Positions 5,883 through 13,064 of a stretch of 13,280 nucleotides of DNA are shown here, piece by piece. The translations under genes and the position numbers were made by a program. The first letter of the stretch is position 1. The number at the start of each line of letters is the position of its first letter. A model generated the notes under the pieces. That model searched no databases and was not told where the DNA came from. It worked only from the letters and a program-made list of their open reading frames with translations. The stretch spans positions 182 through 13,461 of the forward strand of contig DIMS01000095.1 in assembly GCA_002425685.1 (NCBI GenBank), in the 5' to 3' direction. The DNA comes from Synergistaceae bacterium UBA5560. Lineage in GTDB: Bacteria > Synergistota > Synergistia > Synergistales > Aminiphilaceae.

Positions 5883-7343
5883 ACGAACGGAAACGGCAGA
5901 ATGGAACAAGCGGCGACAGCGTTGGACGAGCGCATCGACGCGCTTTTTCCCTCCTATCTGGAGGTGCTTCGGGAAAGCCTTCGCATTCCCAGCGTAAAAG
6001 GTGAGCCCCGGAAAGAGGCTCCTTTCGGTGCGGAGGTGCGGGCGGCCCTGGATCATGCTCTGGGTGCGGCGGCCTCTCTCGGCTTCCGCACCGTGGATGT
6101 GGACGGCATGATCGGCTACGCCGAGTACGGCGAAGGGGAGGAGATGGTGGCGGTCATCGGTCACCTCGATGTGGTGCCCGAGGGAACGGGCTGGACCGTT
6201 CCTCCCTTCGAGGGCGTGGTGCGGGACGGCTTTCTCTACGGAAGGGGAACCGGCGACGACAAGGGCCCCATCTTCGGCGCCCTCTTCGGCCTGGCGGCCA
6301 TCCGGGATCTGAAAATACCCCTGAAACGGCGCATTCGGGTTCTCTTCGGCTGCGACGAGGAGAGCGGCTTCGCCGATGTGGCCCACTACGTGACGAAGGA
6401 GGAGCTTCCGGTGCTCGGCTTCACGCCCGACGCGGAATTTCCCCTGGTGAACGCGGAAAAGGGCGGCATGAACATGGAACTGCTGCGGACCTTCCACGGG
6501 GACGGCGCGATCAGACTCCTCTCTTTTCTCGGCGGCAGCGCTCCCAACGTGGTCCCCGATCGTGCCGAGGCGCGTCTCCTCGTTCCGTCCGGCGAGGTCC
6601 GGGACATTCTCGCGACCCTCACCGGCGAGGCCTCCGCGAAGGGATGGAGCCTTGAGAGCGGGACCGAGCCGGGAACGGAACCGGACACGACGGCGCTCTT
6701 CCTGCGGACCCAAGGGATCGCGGCGCACGGGAGTACCCCGGAGAAGGGTGAAAACGCCGTGGCCCGCCTGCTGCTGCTCCTGGCGGCGCTTCCCGGGGAC
6801 GGCGAGGTGGGTCGGTGCGCCCGGGACTTCGCCGCCGTCCTGGGCGAGGAGACCGACGGAACCTCTCTGGGGGTTCCTCTCGAAGATGCCGTCTCGGGAA
6901 AACTCACGGTGAACCTCGGCATGGCCCTCTGGACCGCCCGGGGCGATCACGCTGGCGAAGGAGTGCTTGATCTCACGCTCAACGTGCGCCATCCCGTGAC
7001 CTTCACTGCGGACGATGTGGTCCCCATCCTGCGCGCCTCCGTGGAAAGAGCGGGGTTTGCGCTGGAGAACGTGCGGGGAAAAGCGGCGGTACATTTCCCC
7101 GTCGAATCCGACCTGGTGCGTAAACTCCAGCGGGCCTACACGAGCAAGACCGGCCTCGACGCGACGCCGCGCTCAATGGGTGGCGGGACCTACGCGAAGG
7201 GACTGCCGAACGTGGTGGCCTTCGGGACCCGTTTTCTCGACGAACCGGAACTGGCCCATCAGGCGGACGAACGAATTTCCCTGGACCGCATGCGCCTTGC
7301 AATGAAGATTCTCGCCGAGGCCATGGTCCTTTTGGCTCAATAG
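5880..7343 (+). CDS. pepV: PepV-type M20 dipeptidase (Sapep family)
   Basis: 487 residues from the GTG at 5880, fitting the PepV family at about 470. Signature blocks are VIGHLDVVPEG (His95, Asp97), YGRGTGDDKGP (bridging Asp126), FGCDEESG (catalytic Glu160, metal Glu161), GFTPDAEFP (Asp184), AAHGSTPEKGENA (substrate-side His) and, near the end, GGGTYAKG and AHQADE (His ligand). Such enzymes are cytoplasmic zinc dipeptidases with broad specificity and an inserted lid domain, and they complete peptide breakdown to free amino acids. With the RocB-like peptidase just upstream it probably serves peptide use, which fits an amino-acid fermenter (inference). The stop lies only six bases from the stop of the convergent gene, and a long hairpin starts 14 bases after it. 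Confidence 0.93.
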   Translation: MTNGNGRMEQAATALDERIDALFPSYLEVLRESLRIPSVKGEPRKEAPFGAEVRAALDHALGAAASLGFRTVDVDGMIGYAEYGEGEEMVAVIGHLDVVPEGTGWTVPPFEGVVRDGFLYGRGTGDDKGPIFGALFGLAAIRDLKIPLKRRIRVLFGCDEESGFADVAHYVTKEELPVLGFTPDAEFPLVNAEKGGMNMELLRTFHGDGAIRLLSFLGGSAPNVVPDRAEARLLVPSGEVRDILATLTGEASAKGWSLESGTEPGTEPDTTALFLRTQGIAAHGSTPEKGENAVARLLLLLAALPGDGEVGRCARDFAAVLGEETDGTSLGVPLEDAVSGKLTVNLGMALWTARGDHAGEGVLDLTLNVRHPVTFTADDVVPILRASVERAGFALENVRGKAAVHFPVESDLVRKLQRAYTSKTGLDATPRSMGGGTYAKGLPNVVAFGTRFLDEPELAHQADERISLDRMRLAMKILAEAMVLLAQ

Positions 7344-7349
7344 GGCATT

Positions 7350-8411
7350 TCAGCCGACCGCTCCGGAAACCTCCGCACTGCCGGAGGGTTCCGGAGCGGA
7401 GAGAAGCCGCTTCTCCAAAGATTCCAGTTCCGCTCTCGTCTCCGGCGGAAGAGACTCCATCAATTCCTTCCGCAGTTCCCTGCCCAGGGTTTCCCGGGAC
7501 GCACCTTTCCTCCTGTCCGAGTCGGTCCAGCTTATCTTCCTGCGGCGGCAGTAGAGGTCGATGTCGAGGAAGCGCTCTCCCTCGGCGGAATACTCCAGTC
7601 CCATGAGAAAGGACTTGATCCGTTCCGGAGCGTGGAAGGTGAGGAGGCGCAGCCGATAGGTCCGCACGGGAAGCAGAATGTGCGCCGTGTCGGTGCCCCA
7701 TCCCTCGCCGAGGACAAATCCCGTCTGGCGGGCCTCCAGCACGAGTTCCACCCGCCGGAGATGCTCCGCGTAGCGTTCGAACTTGTCGTACACGTGGATG
7801 AGCACCTCGTTCCAGTCCTTGTTGCCCATGCTTTCGTTGAAGAGTTCCAGCGCCCTTGGCTGGAGTCTCCGGAAGGCCTCGTCGAAGGGGAGAGGGAGCA
7901 CCAGCACCTGATCGAGGAGTTCCCGCACCAGGAGAAGGCGGTTCAGCGGTTTTGTGGTGAAGCAGACCACGGTTCCCTCTGAAGGGCTCCAGCGGAGCAG
8001 CTCCTTGAGCGTGCTCGGTGTTCCGTGGAAATCCTTCCCCAGTTCCTTCACGAGCGGGGACGTGTCCGGGCAGGTGCAGCAGAGCCGGAACAGCAGGACC
8101 CGGGGGAGGAGGGACGCTGCCGCCAGGAAATGGGCGAGGCCGTCGTTCACGAGACGGCAGAGAATTTCCCCCGGCGAGGCGTCGCAGACGGCGAGGGATG
8201 GCTCCTCCAGCTCGATGTTCCAGAGAGGACGCGCCCTTCCTTCCGGAGCCTCCACGAGGTAGACGACGGTCTGTCCCTCCCGGGTGTTCTCCGCAATTCT
8301 GTGGTTCCTGTGGATTTCCGCCGAGAAGACATCCGCAAGATACCGCTGCAGTGTGTCCTTCTTTCCTTGAAGCAGCAGAAGCCATGGGCCTCCGCGGACG
8401 AGAGAGAGCAC
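7350..8411 (-). CDS. Protein of unknown function, probably cytoplasmic
   Basis: I do not recognise this 353-residue protein. It has no signal peptide or clear membrane segment, no Walker motif and no helix-turn-helix. Visible features are a Leu-rich start (WLLLLQ), a CCTC cluster at 111-114 that could bind metal or be chance, several stretches ending in hydrophobic strands (VVYLVEAPEG, VVCFTTKP, LVLPLPFDEAF), and a charged helical C-terminus rich in Arg and Glu with a low-complexity Ser/Gly/Ala tail. The start is GTG at 8411 with AAGGAG nine bases before it; no ATG, GTG or TTG occurs in frame between it and the upstream stop. It lies 116 bases after the MarR-GNAT gene on the same strand with no clear terminator between them, so it may be co-transcribed with it. 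The uniform codon use suggests a real gene. Confidence 0.75.
   Translation of the reverse strand: MLSLVRGGPWLLLLQGKKDTLQRYLADVFSAEIHRNHRIAENTREGQTVVYLVEAPEGRARPLWNIELEEPSLAVCDASPGEILCRLVNDGLAHFLAAASLLPRVLLFRLCCTCPDTSPLVKELGKDFHGTPSTLKELLRWSPSEGTVVCFTTKPLNRLLLVRELLDQVLVLPLPFDEAFRRLQPRALELFNESMGNKDWNEVLIHVYDKFERYAEHLRRVELVLEARQTGFVLGEGWGTDTAHILLPVRTYRLRLLTFHAPERIKSFLMGLEYSAEGERFLDIDLYCRRRKISWTDSDRRKGASRETLGRELRKELMESLPPETRAELESLEKRLLSAPEPSGSAEVSGAVG
7358..7399 (+). terminator. Long hairpin after the PepV-type gene, inside the 3' end of the convergent gene
   Basis: Bases 7358-7375 and 7382-7399 form an inverted repeat with 17 of 18 positions paired and a loop of about six bases; CCGCTCCGGAA and TTCCGGAGCGG are the outer arms. 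It begins 14 bases after the stop of the PepV-type gene and lacks a T-run, so it may protect the 3' end or work with Rho rather than act as a textbook terminator. On the other strand it encodes the last residues of the unknown protein, including EPSGSAEVSG. Confidence 0.55.
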
Positions 8412-8527
8412 GAAGTCATTCTCCTTTCTTCTTTTGCGATTCTCCGGATCCTGTCGTTCCCTTTTTTATCGGCGCCGCTTTCGGGGTGCCGGCCGCCTTT
8501 CTGAAGAGTCCTGTGTGCGCAGGGATG

Positions 8528-9469
8528 TCAGAGAACTCTGTCCCAGCGCTCCTCCATAAGGTTTTTCCCCCAGATGTGGTGTTCCATCGTCTCCGTAAGC
8601 GAGAATCCCCATTTTTCATAGAGATGTCGTGCCGCCAGCAGGTCGGACACGGTCCAGAGAAAGGCCCGTTCGTATCCCTCGCTCGCACAGAAGTTCACGG
8701 CTTTTTCCATGAGACGGTGCCCGAATCCCTTGCCGCGGTATTCCGGCTCCAGAAGAAACCAACGAAGCTGGGCCGTTTTCTCCTCCGTCTCGACGACAGC
8801 GATGGCGCCGCCGAGGAGGCCGTCCTGCTCGACGACCCAGACGTTCCCCTTCCCCTTTCGGCGGGGATCGCCGCAACCGCTCCAGTCTTTCAGGAAGGAT
8901 GCCATGCCCGCCATCACGTAATATTCGAATGTCGCGTCGAAACCGTATTCCTCCCCGTAGAGGCAGGCGTGGCGGGAGGCGATGTAGCTCAGGTCTCCGG
9001 GAAGAAAGGTTCGGATGCACGGCTCCGGAGCGTTCCCGGCGCCGAGGAGTTGTTCGATGGTTCCCATCGAAAGGAGGAGACGGTGCATTTCCCGGGATGA
9101 CAGATGTCCCAGCAGGGTTCCGAGCTGCCGATCCGACGCCGCTTCGAGCTGTTCCAGGGCGTTTTTTCCGTCCGGAGTGAGCTGGAGAACGGTACTTCGT
9201 CCATCCAGAGGGGACGGTACTCTGACCACGAGACCGGTTCGGCAGAAACGCGAGAGCATGCGGCTCAGATATCCCGGATCGAGGTGCAGAAGCGTGGACA
9301 GGTCTCTGGCGGTGCACCGTTCCTGGTGGCCGATTTCAAACAGCACCCGCGCTTCGGCGAGCGCAAACGGACTCTCCAGAAGGAAGCGGTTCGTCAGGCC
9401 CAGTATTTTCGTGTAGAACCGGTTGAAGCGGCGGATGCCCGCCACGGCATCCCCAGAAAGATGTGGCAT
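8528..9469 (-). CDS. MarR-family regulator fused to a GNAT acetyltransferase
   Basis: 313 residues. The N-terminal half (about 5-145) is a MarR winged helix: a recognition helix region LDPGYLSRMLSRF (63-75), a wing SPLDGRSTVLQLT (86-98) and the following dimer helices. The C-terminal half (about 150-313) is a GNAT domain with the acetyl-CoA loop LLEPEYRGKGFG (239-250) and a final YEKWGF (284-289). Such fusions are known; the family usually couples DNA binding to acetylation of a small molecule or protein, with the substrate unknown. I chose the ATG at 9469 because it has a GGGAGGGAGAGG site just upstream and gives the usual MarR start. The open frame runs back to 9601, but that extension overlaps the promoter and has low-quality sequence. 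A palindrome over its promoter suggests self-regulation. Confidence 0.9.
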   Translation of the reverse strand: MPHLSGDAVAGIRRFNRFYTKILGLTNRFLLESPFALAEARVLFEIGHQERCTARDLSTLLHLDPGYLSRMLSRFCRTGLVVRVPSPLDGRSTVLQLTPDGKNALEQLEAASDRQLGTLLGHLSSREMHRLLLSMGTIEQLLGAGNAPEPCIRTFLPGDLSYIASRHACLYGEEYGFDATFEYYVMAGMASFLKDWSGCGDPRRKGKGNVWVVEQDGLLGGAIAVVETEEKTAQLRWFLLEPEYRGKGFGHRLMEKAVNFCASEGYERAFLWTVSDLLAARHLYEKWGFSLTETMEHHIWGKNLMEERWDRVL

Positions 9470-9591
9470 CGCCTCTCCCTCCCCGCCGGGGTGAAACTCC
9501 GGGGTGTTTGTTGTCCCGGGCTGTGGTTGCATGGAACTCGACCGTTCTTTCCGCGAAAGACGGAATTGTCCTTTTTGATGTGTTGCGAAGA

Positions 9592-9620
9592 AGCCTAGCA
9601 AATAAACTTGACAAAGTCAA
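9592..9620 (-). promoter_or_regulatory. Promoter of the MarR-GNAT gene
   Basis: On the minus strand TTGACT (9620-9615) and TAGGCT (9597-9592) are exactly 17 bases apart: a five-of-six -35 and a weak -10. Transcription would start near 9585, about 115 bases before the ATG. The -35 box lies inside the operator palindrome. Confidence 0.55.
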
Positions 9621-9629
9621 GCAAATAAA
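9597..9629. promoter_or_regulatory. Palindromic operator flanked by direct repeats
   Basis: CTTGAC-AAA-GTCAAG (9607-9621) is a perfect 15-base palindrome, typical in size for a MarR dimer site. The 10-base direct repeat AGCAAATAAA occurs at 9597-9606 and again at 9620-9629, 23 bases apart, or about two helical turns. The block covers the -35 box and spacer of the MarR-GNAT promoter. Binding by the gene's own product is inference from position. Confidence 0.6.
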
Positions 9630-9915
9630 AATCGAAGTGCACTGTTCTCTCCGCATCACATCCGTCAAAGGCCCCTGAATCCGCGACATCTCCTCAAGCG
9701 ATCGGGGCAGAGCCGGTTCGTATTGTTCCGCCTGGCCGGGTTGCGTGCACGAGAACACCTCCAAACGCCTTGGAATGTCGATCCAACCAAACGTAACAGA
9801 GGTGGAGCCGGCGCCCGAGAGATCTTCGCCGAAGTGCGTTGAAGAAGAAGGCGGAGAGGAAACCCTCTCCGCCTTTCCGGGGGTGATGCGGTTCTCGCGG
9901 TGTCTTTTGGGGAGG
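9602..9915. other. Intergenic region between the MarR-GNAT gene and the surface-protein gene
   Basis: This stretch of 314 bases holds most of the operator and promoter at its left end and the terminator of the surface-protein gene at its right end (9850-9873). Between about 9640 and 9845 I see no gene, repeat or convincing structure. Confidence 0.6.
9850..9873 (-). terminator. Intrinsic terminator of the CLCA-like gene
   Basis: A perfect 10-bp stem, GGCGGAGAGG (9850-9859) with CCTCTCCGCC (9864-9873), has a four-base loop. On the minus strand it starts 42 bases after the stop of the surface-protein gene and is followed by CTTCTTCTTC, a pyrimidine-rich rather than pure T tail. The other strand has CCTTT after the stem, so it could work in both directions. 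Confidence 0.75.
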
Positions 9916-12453
9916 CTACCGTCTCCGGAGGAAGAGTGCGGGAAGGAGGAGCAGCAGCAACATGGGCGCCAGATGGAATCCGCTTCCCGCGGTGCATCCG
10001 CCGCCACCGCCGCCACCGCCGCCAGGTGTGGGCGAAACGGTGGGCGTGGGTCCTCCGGTAGGTGTGGGCGTTCCGGACGGGGTAATACCTCCTTCGGCCT
10101 TCACCTGGAAGGAGGTGGTGCGAAGGAAATTTGTCGCCACGGTGGCGCCGTCGGGAGAGAAGACGAGCGCCTCATCGCCGGGGCCGGGCATGGAGGGGGA
10201 CCCGTTCCGGTAGGTTTCCACGGCGATTCCCGAGGGATTCGAGGCAGTGACGTTGATCTTGTAGCTCCCCGCCTGGTAGCTTGTGAGGATGGCGGAGAAG
10301 AGACCGTCGTTCGCCCTGGCGTCTCCTCCGGTCCCGTCATCGCGGAGGGTGAGCGGGGAGGTCGTGCCGTCGGGTGCGGTGAGTGTGGCCTCCATGGTCA
10401 CTCCCCGCAGGGGGATGCCGTTTCGGCTCGCCCGGGCGAGGAGGCGGATCGGATCAGGGGGTGTCACGGTGCTGCCTCCGTCGACAAGCCCCACCACGAG
10501 GCCGAAGCCTGTTCCCGTTTCGGGCTGCCCCGTGGCGGAGACGGAGACGGCGAGGCTCTGCGAGCCCGGATTGTGCAGTTCCACCCGCCACGTCCCCGCG
10601 GAGGGATTTGAAATCGCCGCGGTGTAGTCCACGATCCCTCCCTCTTCCTGGTACTCTCCCGAGGCGGTGACGTCTCCGAGCACGGGATCTCGTAGGGTGA
10701 TCTCCGCGTCGGGAGAGGCGCCGCGCCAGCTCACGAAGAAGGTGACGCCGCCCAGGGTTCCGTCCACGAGGAAGGTCGCCACGTCATTGCCTCCGGCGGC
10801 GAGGGTTTTTTCCACGGCGCCGAGGTTTACCGTGTCCGAATAGTTTCCCAGGGCGGCGAAGAAGACCTCCTGGAGTTCTGTCTGGTTCGTGGGAGAGGCG
10901 AAGTACTGCCCCCCTGTCTCGTCCGCGAGCTGGGTGAGGGCCGTGTTGCCGATGCCGCCCGAGCCGTAGCCGACGGTGATGAGCGGCACCTTCGCGGCTT
11001 GGTGCTCCGCGATGACCTCCCCTATGGACTTGGTGGAGCTGTTGTCCGATCCGTCGGTGAGGAGATAGGTCACGCCCAGCACGTCCCCGCTCGCGGTCCC
11101 CTTGTAGGTGAGGAAATTCGCGAGCGCCGTGGAGGCCGCGTCGTAGATGGCGGTCATGTTGCCCGGGGCGAGGCCGCTGATCGCAGCCTTCGCCGCGTCC
11201 TTCACGGCCCGGGCGCCCACGTCGTCGGAGGGGATGAACGTGATGGCGTAGATCTGCTCCACCGTGTCGTCGAAACGCACGACCCCGACGGCGCTCTCTT
11301 TGGGCAGGGATTCCACGAGGTTCCGTGCCGCCGCCTTGGCGTAGTCGAGAGGGCTCGGCGCTTCCGGCGTGAGGGGGTCGGGGCCCATGCTGCCGGAGTT
11401 GTCGATGACGATCTGGTAGACCATGGCGGCCTTGGTGAGCCAGACGATTTTCAGATTCGCCTGGGCTGCGGCGAGGTGCGTTCCCGGTGTCACCGCCGTG
11501 GTGTACCAATCGGGGGAGGCGGGGGGACTGCCGAAGGCGTACTGGACCCGCCCCGGCGCGACCACGTCGCCGCTGACGCTATCGGACGAGGGCGATTGCA
11601 GGAGGATCTCCCAGCAGCTCTTGCCGTACATGCGTTTCTGGGCCGTGTCGGTGCTCGTCACGTAGATGCTTGCTGTGGAGTGATTCAGCCACTTCACCTC
11701 GTTCTCGGACATGGCGTTCCACTGACGGTTCATGAGAGACGGGCCGGTGGGCGAGACGTCGGACGACCAGGGCCAGCTTCGGGGAGGATTGGCGTAGGTC
11801 GCCACGTATTCGTCGTAGAGGCCGTAGAGGTAATGCCCGGATTCGTGGCCGAGGGTGTATCCTCCGTTCGCTCGGCTCATGGGGGTGCTCGCGACTCCCA
11901 CGAAGGTGGTGCTGCCGAAGACGTCGCCGAAGTTGATGTGCTGTCCGGGTTTGCCGTATCCCGCGATGGCTCCCGTGGGCCATGTGTTCGCTTGCCAGAC
12001 TACCGAGGCCTTGTCGGCGAAGGCCCCGTCCTGATAGATGTAGACTGTCCCGAGCATGTGCTGGCCGTTGGACTGCTCGTAGAGTGCATCGGACCAGAAC
12101 TTGATCACCTCTTCCACTTCCTGGGCGCGGGTGCGCTTGGGATCTCCCGGGGGGATGCTGTCTGCGGAGAGGGTGTCATGGTAGCTGATGGTGATGTCGA
12201 AGGCGGTCTTGGTCACCGCCGACGGGTCGAAAGCACCGGGGACGAAGGGTTTCCAGTCGCTGTCCACCAGTACTCTCGGTCTGGAGAGAAAGGCGTTGTC
12301 TGCGTGAGCCGGGCTCACGCAGAGCGCAACCAGGACGACGACACAGCAGAGGAGGAGAAGGGTTGCCGGGAGTGCTCCGGAGAAGCCTTTTCCTTCGAAC
12401 GGACGCGACACGACACGGAGACGTCCGCCTCTCGGTCCCTGGATGTTCTGCAT
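9916..12453 (-). CDS. Secreted CLCA-like zincin/VWA surface protein with Synerg-CTERM sorting signal
   Basis: 845 residues. A long basic N-terminus leads to a hydrophobic core (about 29-47) and a likely cleavage after AHA (51). The first domain carries HESGH (203-207) followed by YLYGLYDEY, giving HExxH-x3-G-x2-DEY, the zinc-site spacing of CLCA metalloproteases. A VWA domain (about 344-535) has a complete MIDAS: DNSGS (351-355), Thr434 and Asp467. Beta-sandwich-like segments follow (about 545-790), then a Thr/Pro linker, nine Gly, Cys820, a hydrophobic stretch and terminal RRR, as in Synerg-CTERM signals. It is probably a surface-anchored metalloprotease or adhesin; both catalytic and metal sites look intact. 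The ATG at 12453 has AAGGAG (12464-12469) ten bases before it. It has its own terminator and appears to be a single-gene unit. Catalytic activity is inferred from motifs only. Confidence 0.9.
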   Translation of the reverse strand: MQNIQGPRGGRLRVVSRPFEGKGFSGALPATLLLLCCVVVLVALCVSPAHADNAFLSRPRVLVDSDWKPFVPGAFDPSAVTKTAFDITISYHDTLSADSIPPGDPKRTRAQEVEEVIKFWSDALYEQSNGQHMLGTVYIYQDGAFADKASVVWQANTWPTGAIAGYGKPGQHINFGDVFGSTTFVGVASTPMSRANGGYTLGHESGHYLYGLYDEYVATYANPPRSWPWSSDVSPTGPSLMNRQWNAMSENEVKWLNHSTASIYVTSTDTAQKRMYGKSCWEILLQSPSSDSVSGDVVAPGRVQYAFGSPPASPDWYTTAVTPGTHLAAAQANLKIVWLTKAAMVYQIVIDNSGSMGPDPLTPEAPSPLDYAKAAARNLVESLPKESAVGVVRFDDTVEQIYAITFIPSDDVGARAVKDAAKAAISGLAPGNMTAIYDAASTALANFLTYKGTASGDVLGVTYLLTDGSDNSSTKSIGEVIAEHQAAKVPLITVGYGSGGIGNTALTQLADETGGQYFASPTNQTELQEVFFAALGNYSDTVNLGAVEKTLAAGGNDVATFLVDGTLGGVTFFVSWRGASPDAEITLRDPVLGDVTASGEYQEEGGIVDYTAAISNPSAGTWRVELHNPGSQSLAVSVSATGQPETGTGFGLVVGLVDGGSTVTPPDPIRLLARASRNGIPLRGVTMEATLTAPDGTTSPLTLRDDGTGGDARANDGLFSAILTSYQAGSYKINVTASNPSGIAVETYRNGSPSMPGPGDEALVFSPDGATVATNFLRTTSFQVKAEGGITPSGTPTPTGGPTPTVSPTPGGGGGGGGGCTAGSGFHLAPMLLLLLLPALFLRRR
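9998..10024. repeat. Three tandem 9-bp repeats encoding the poly-Gly linker
   Basis: CCGCCGCCA occurs three times in a row on the plus strand and encodes nine Gly (residues 811-819) just before Cys820 of the surface protein. Loss or gain of a unit would keep the frame and change the linker by three Gly. Confidence 0.75.
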
Positions 12454-12663
12454 GATTGCTCATCTCCTTTTCTCGTTCGCACAGGTTCGATCCGGATACG
12501 CTGTCGCTGTACCAGAATGCCTTAAAAGCTCTCGCATCTCTTGCTCTCATACCTCACCTCCCCCTTCGGCCTGGTCGGAAACGCTTGCCGGTGTCGTTCC
12601 CGGGGGATGGCGGAGGAGTCGGGAGACCGGGGAGACGACAGGAGTGGAAGATGCATCACTGCT

Positions 12664-12693
12664 ATTATAGAAAATCGCATTGGGAAAATGTTG
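12664..12693 (-). promoter_or_regulatory. Candidate promoter of the CLCA-like gene
   Basis: The minus strand carries a perfect TATAAT (12669-12664). The best -35 candidate is the weak CAACAT (12693-12688), 18 bases upstream. Transcription would start near 12656, giving a leader of about 200 bases. Confidence 0.4.
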
Positions 12694-12910
12694 CTTGTGC
12701 AGCGAAAAACTCCCCGTGGTTTTTATTCTGTATTCATTGTGTGTAATGCGGTATATTCGCCTCCGGCAGGCGCTCTTCGCGTTGCTTCGTCCGTGTCGAT
12801 TTTCCGGAACATGCGGTTTATACACCGTGAGACTTTGAGAATTCCTGTTTTCCTCCAGGGGGATCGATGTGCCACACCGCAAAATCGCATCAAAAATCGA
12901 AGAAGTGTCC

Positions 12911-12939
12911 TTTTGCGCGCCTTCCGGTGGGCGTACAAT
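12911..12939 (+). promoter_or_regulatory. Candidate promoter of the FAD-linked oxidase gene
   Basis: TTTTGC (12911-12916) and TACAAT (12934-12939) are 17 bases apart. The -10 is a five-of-six match and the -35 is weak. Transcription would start about 120 bases before the ATG at 13065. Confidence 0.4.
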
Positions 12940-13064
12940 GCAAAAGGAAAGAATGTTTTGAAAGGTGGCAGAGAGGGGAAATTCCTCCCTGCAGGAAGCG
13001 GGACGGGGAAGTCTTCTTTACGACGGGGAGAAACTGAGCCCTGAGTGTGGAAAGAGGAGCTGAC

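Larger units (their letters stand above)
12454..13064. other. Divergent promoter region, partly AT-rich
   Basis: 611 bases between two divergent genes. The part from about 12650 to 12960 is clearly richer in A and T than the flanking genes. It holds a candidate promoter for each gene, a 5-bp hairpin CGCCT-CCGGC-AGGCG (12758-12772), and the 10-base direct repeat AAAATCGCAT at 12671-12680 and 12881-12890. The longest frame (12541-13044, plus strand) has no recognisable domain and I do not call it. Confidence 0.6.

Noticed and set aside
5565..7094. A 509-codon minus-strand frame across both M20 genes
   Set aside because: It is a shadow frame: low-complexity composition, and it crosses two well-supported genes on the other strand.
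8416..8688. A 90-codon minus-strand frame ending just before the unknown protein
   Set aside because: It mostly lies inside the GNAT coding region in another frame and has no domain, despite ending near the ribosome site of the next gene.
9470..9601. N-terminal extension of the MarR-GNAT protein to the ATG at 9601
   Set aside because: It would place the start upstream of the promoter's -10 box, and the ATG at 9469 has a much better ribosome site and a normal MarR N-terminus.
12484..12494. GGTTCGATCC, resembling a tRNA T-loop
   Set aside because: The flanking bases do not form a T-stem, and no acceptor or anticodon arm can be drawn around it.
10999..12525. A long plus-strand frame (508 codons) opposite the CLCA-like gene
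   Set aside because: It is rich in Gly, Val and Arg as expected for the antisense of GC-rich coding DNA, and the opposite strand has unmistakable VWA and zincin motifs.
12541..13044. A 167-codon plus-strand frame in the divergent promoter region
   Set aside because: It has no recognisable domain, starts without a ribosome site and crosses the AT-rich promoter candidates.
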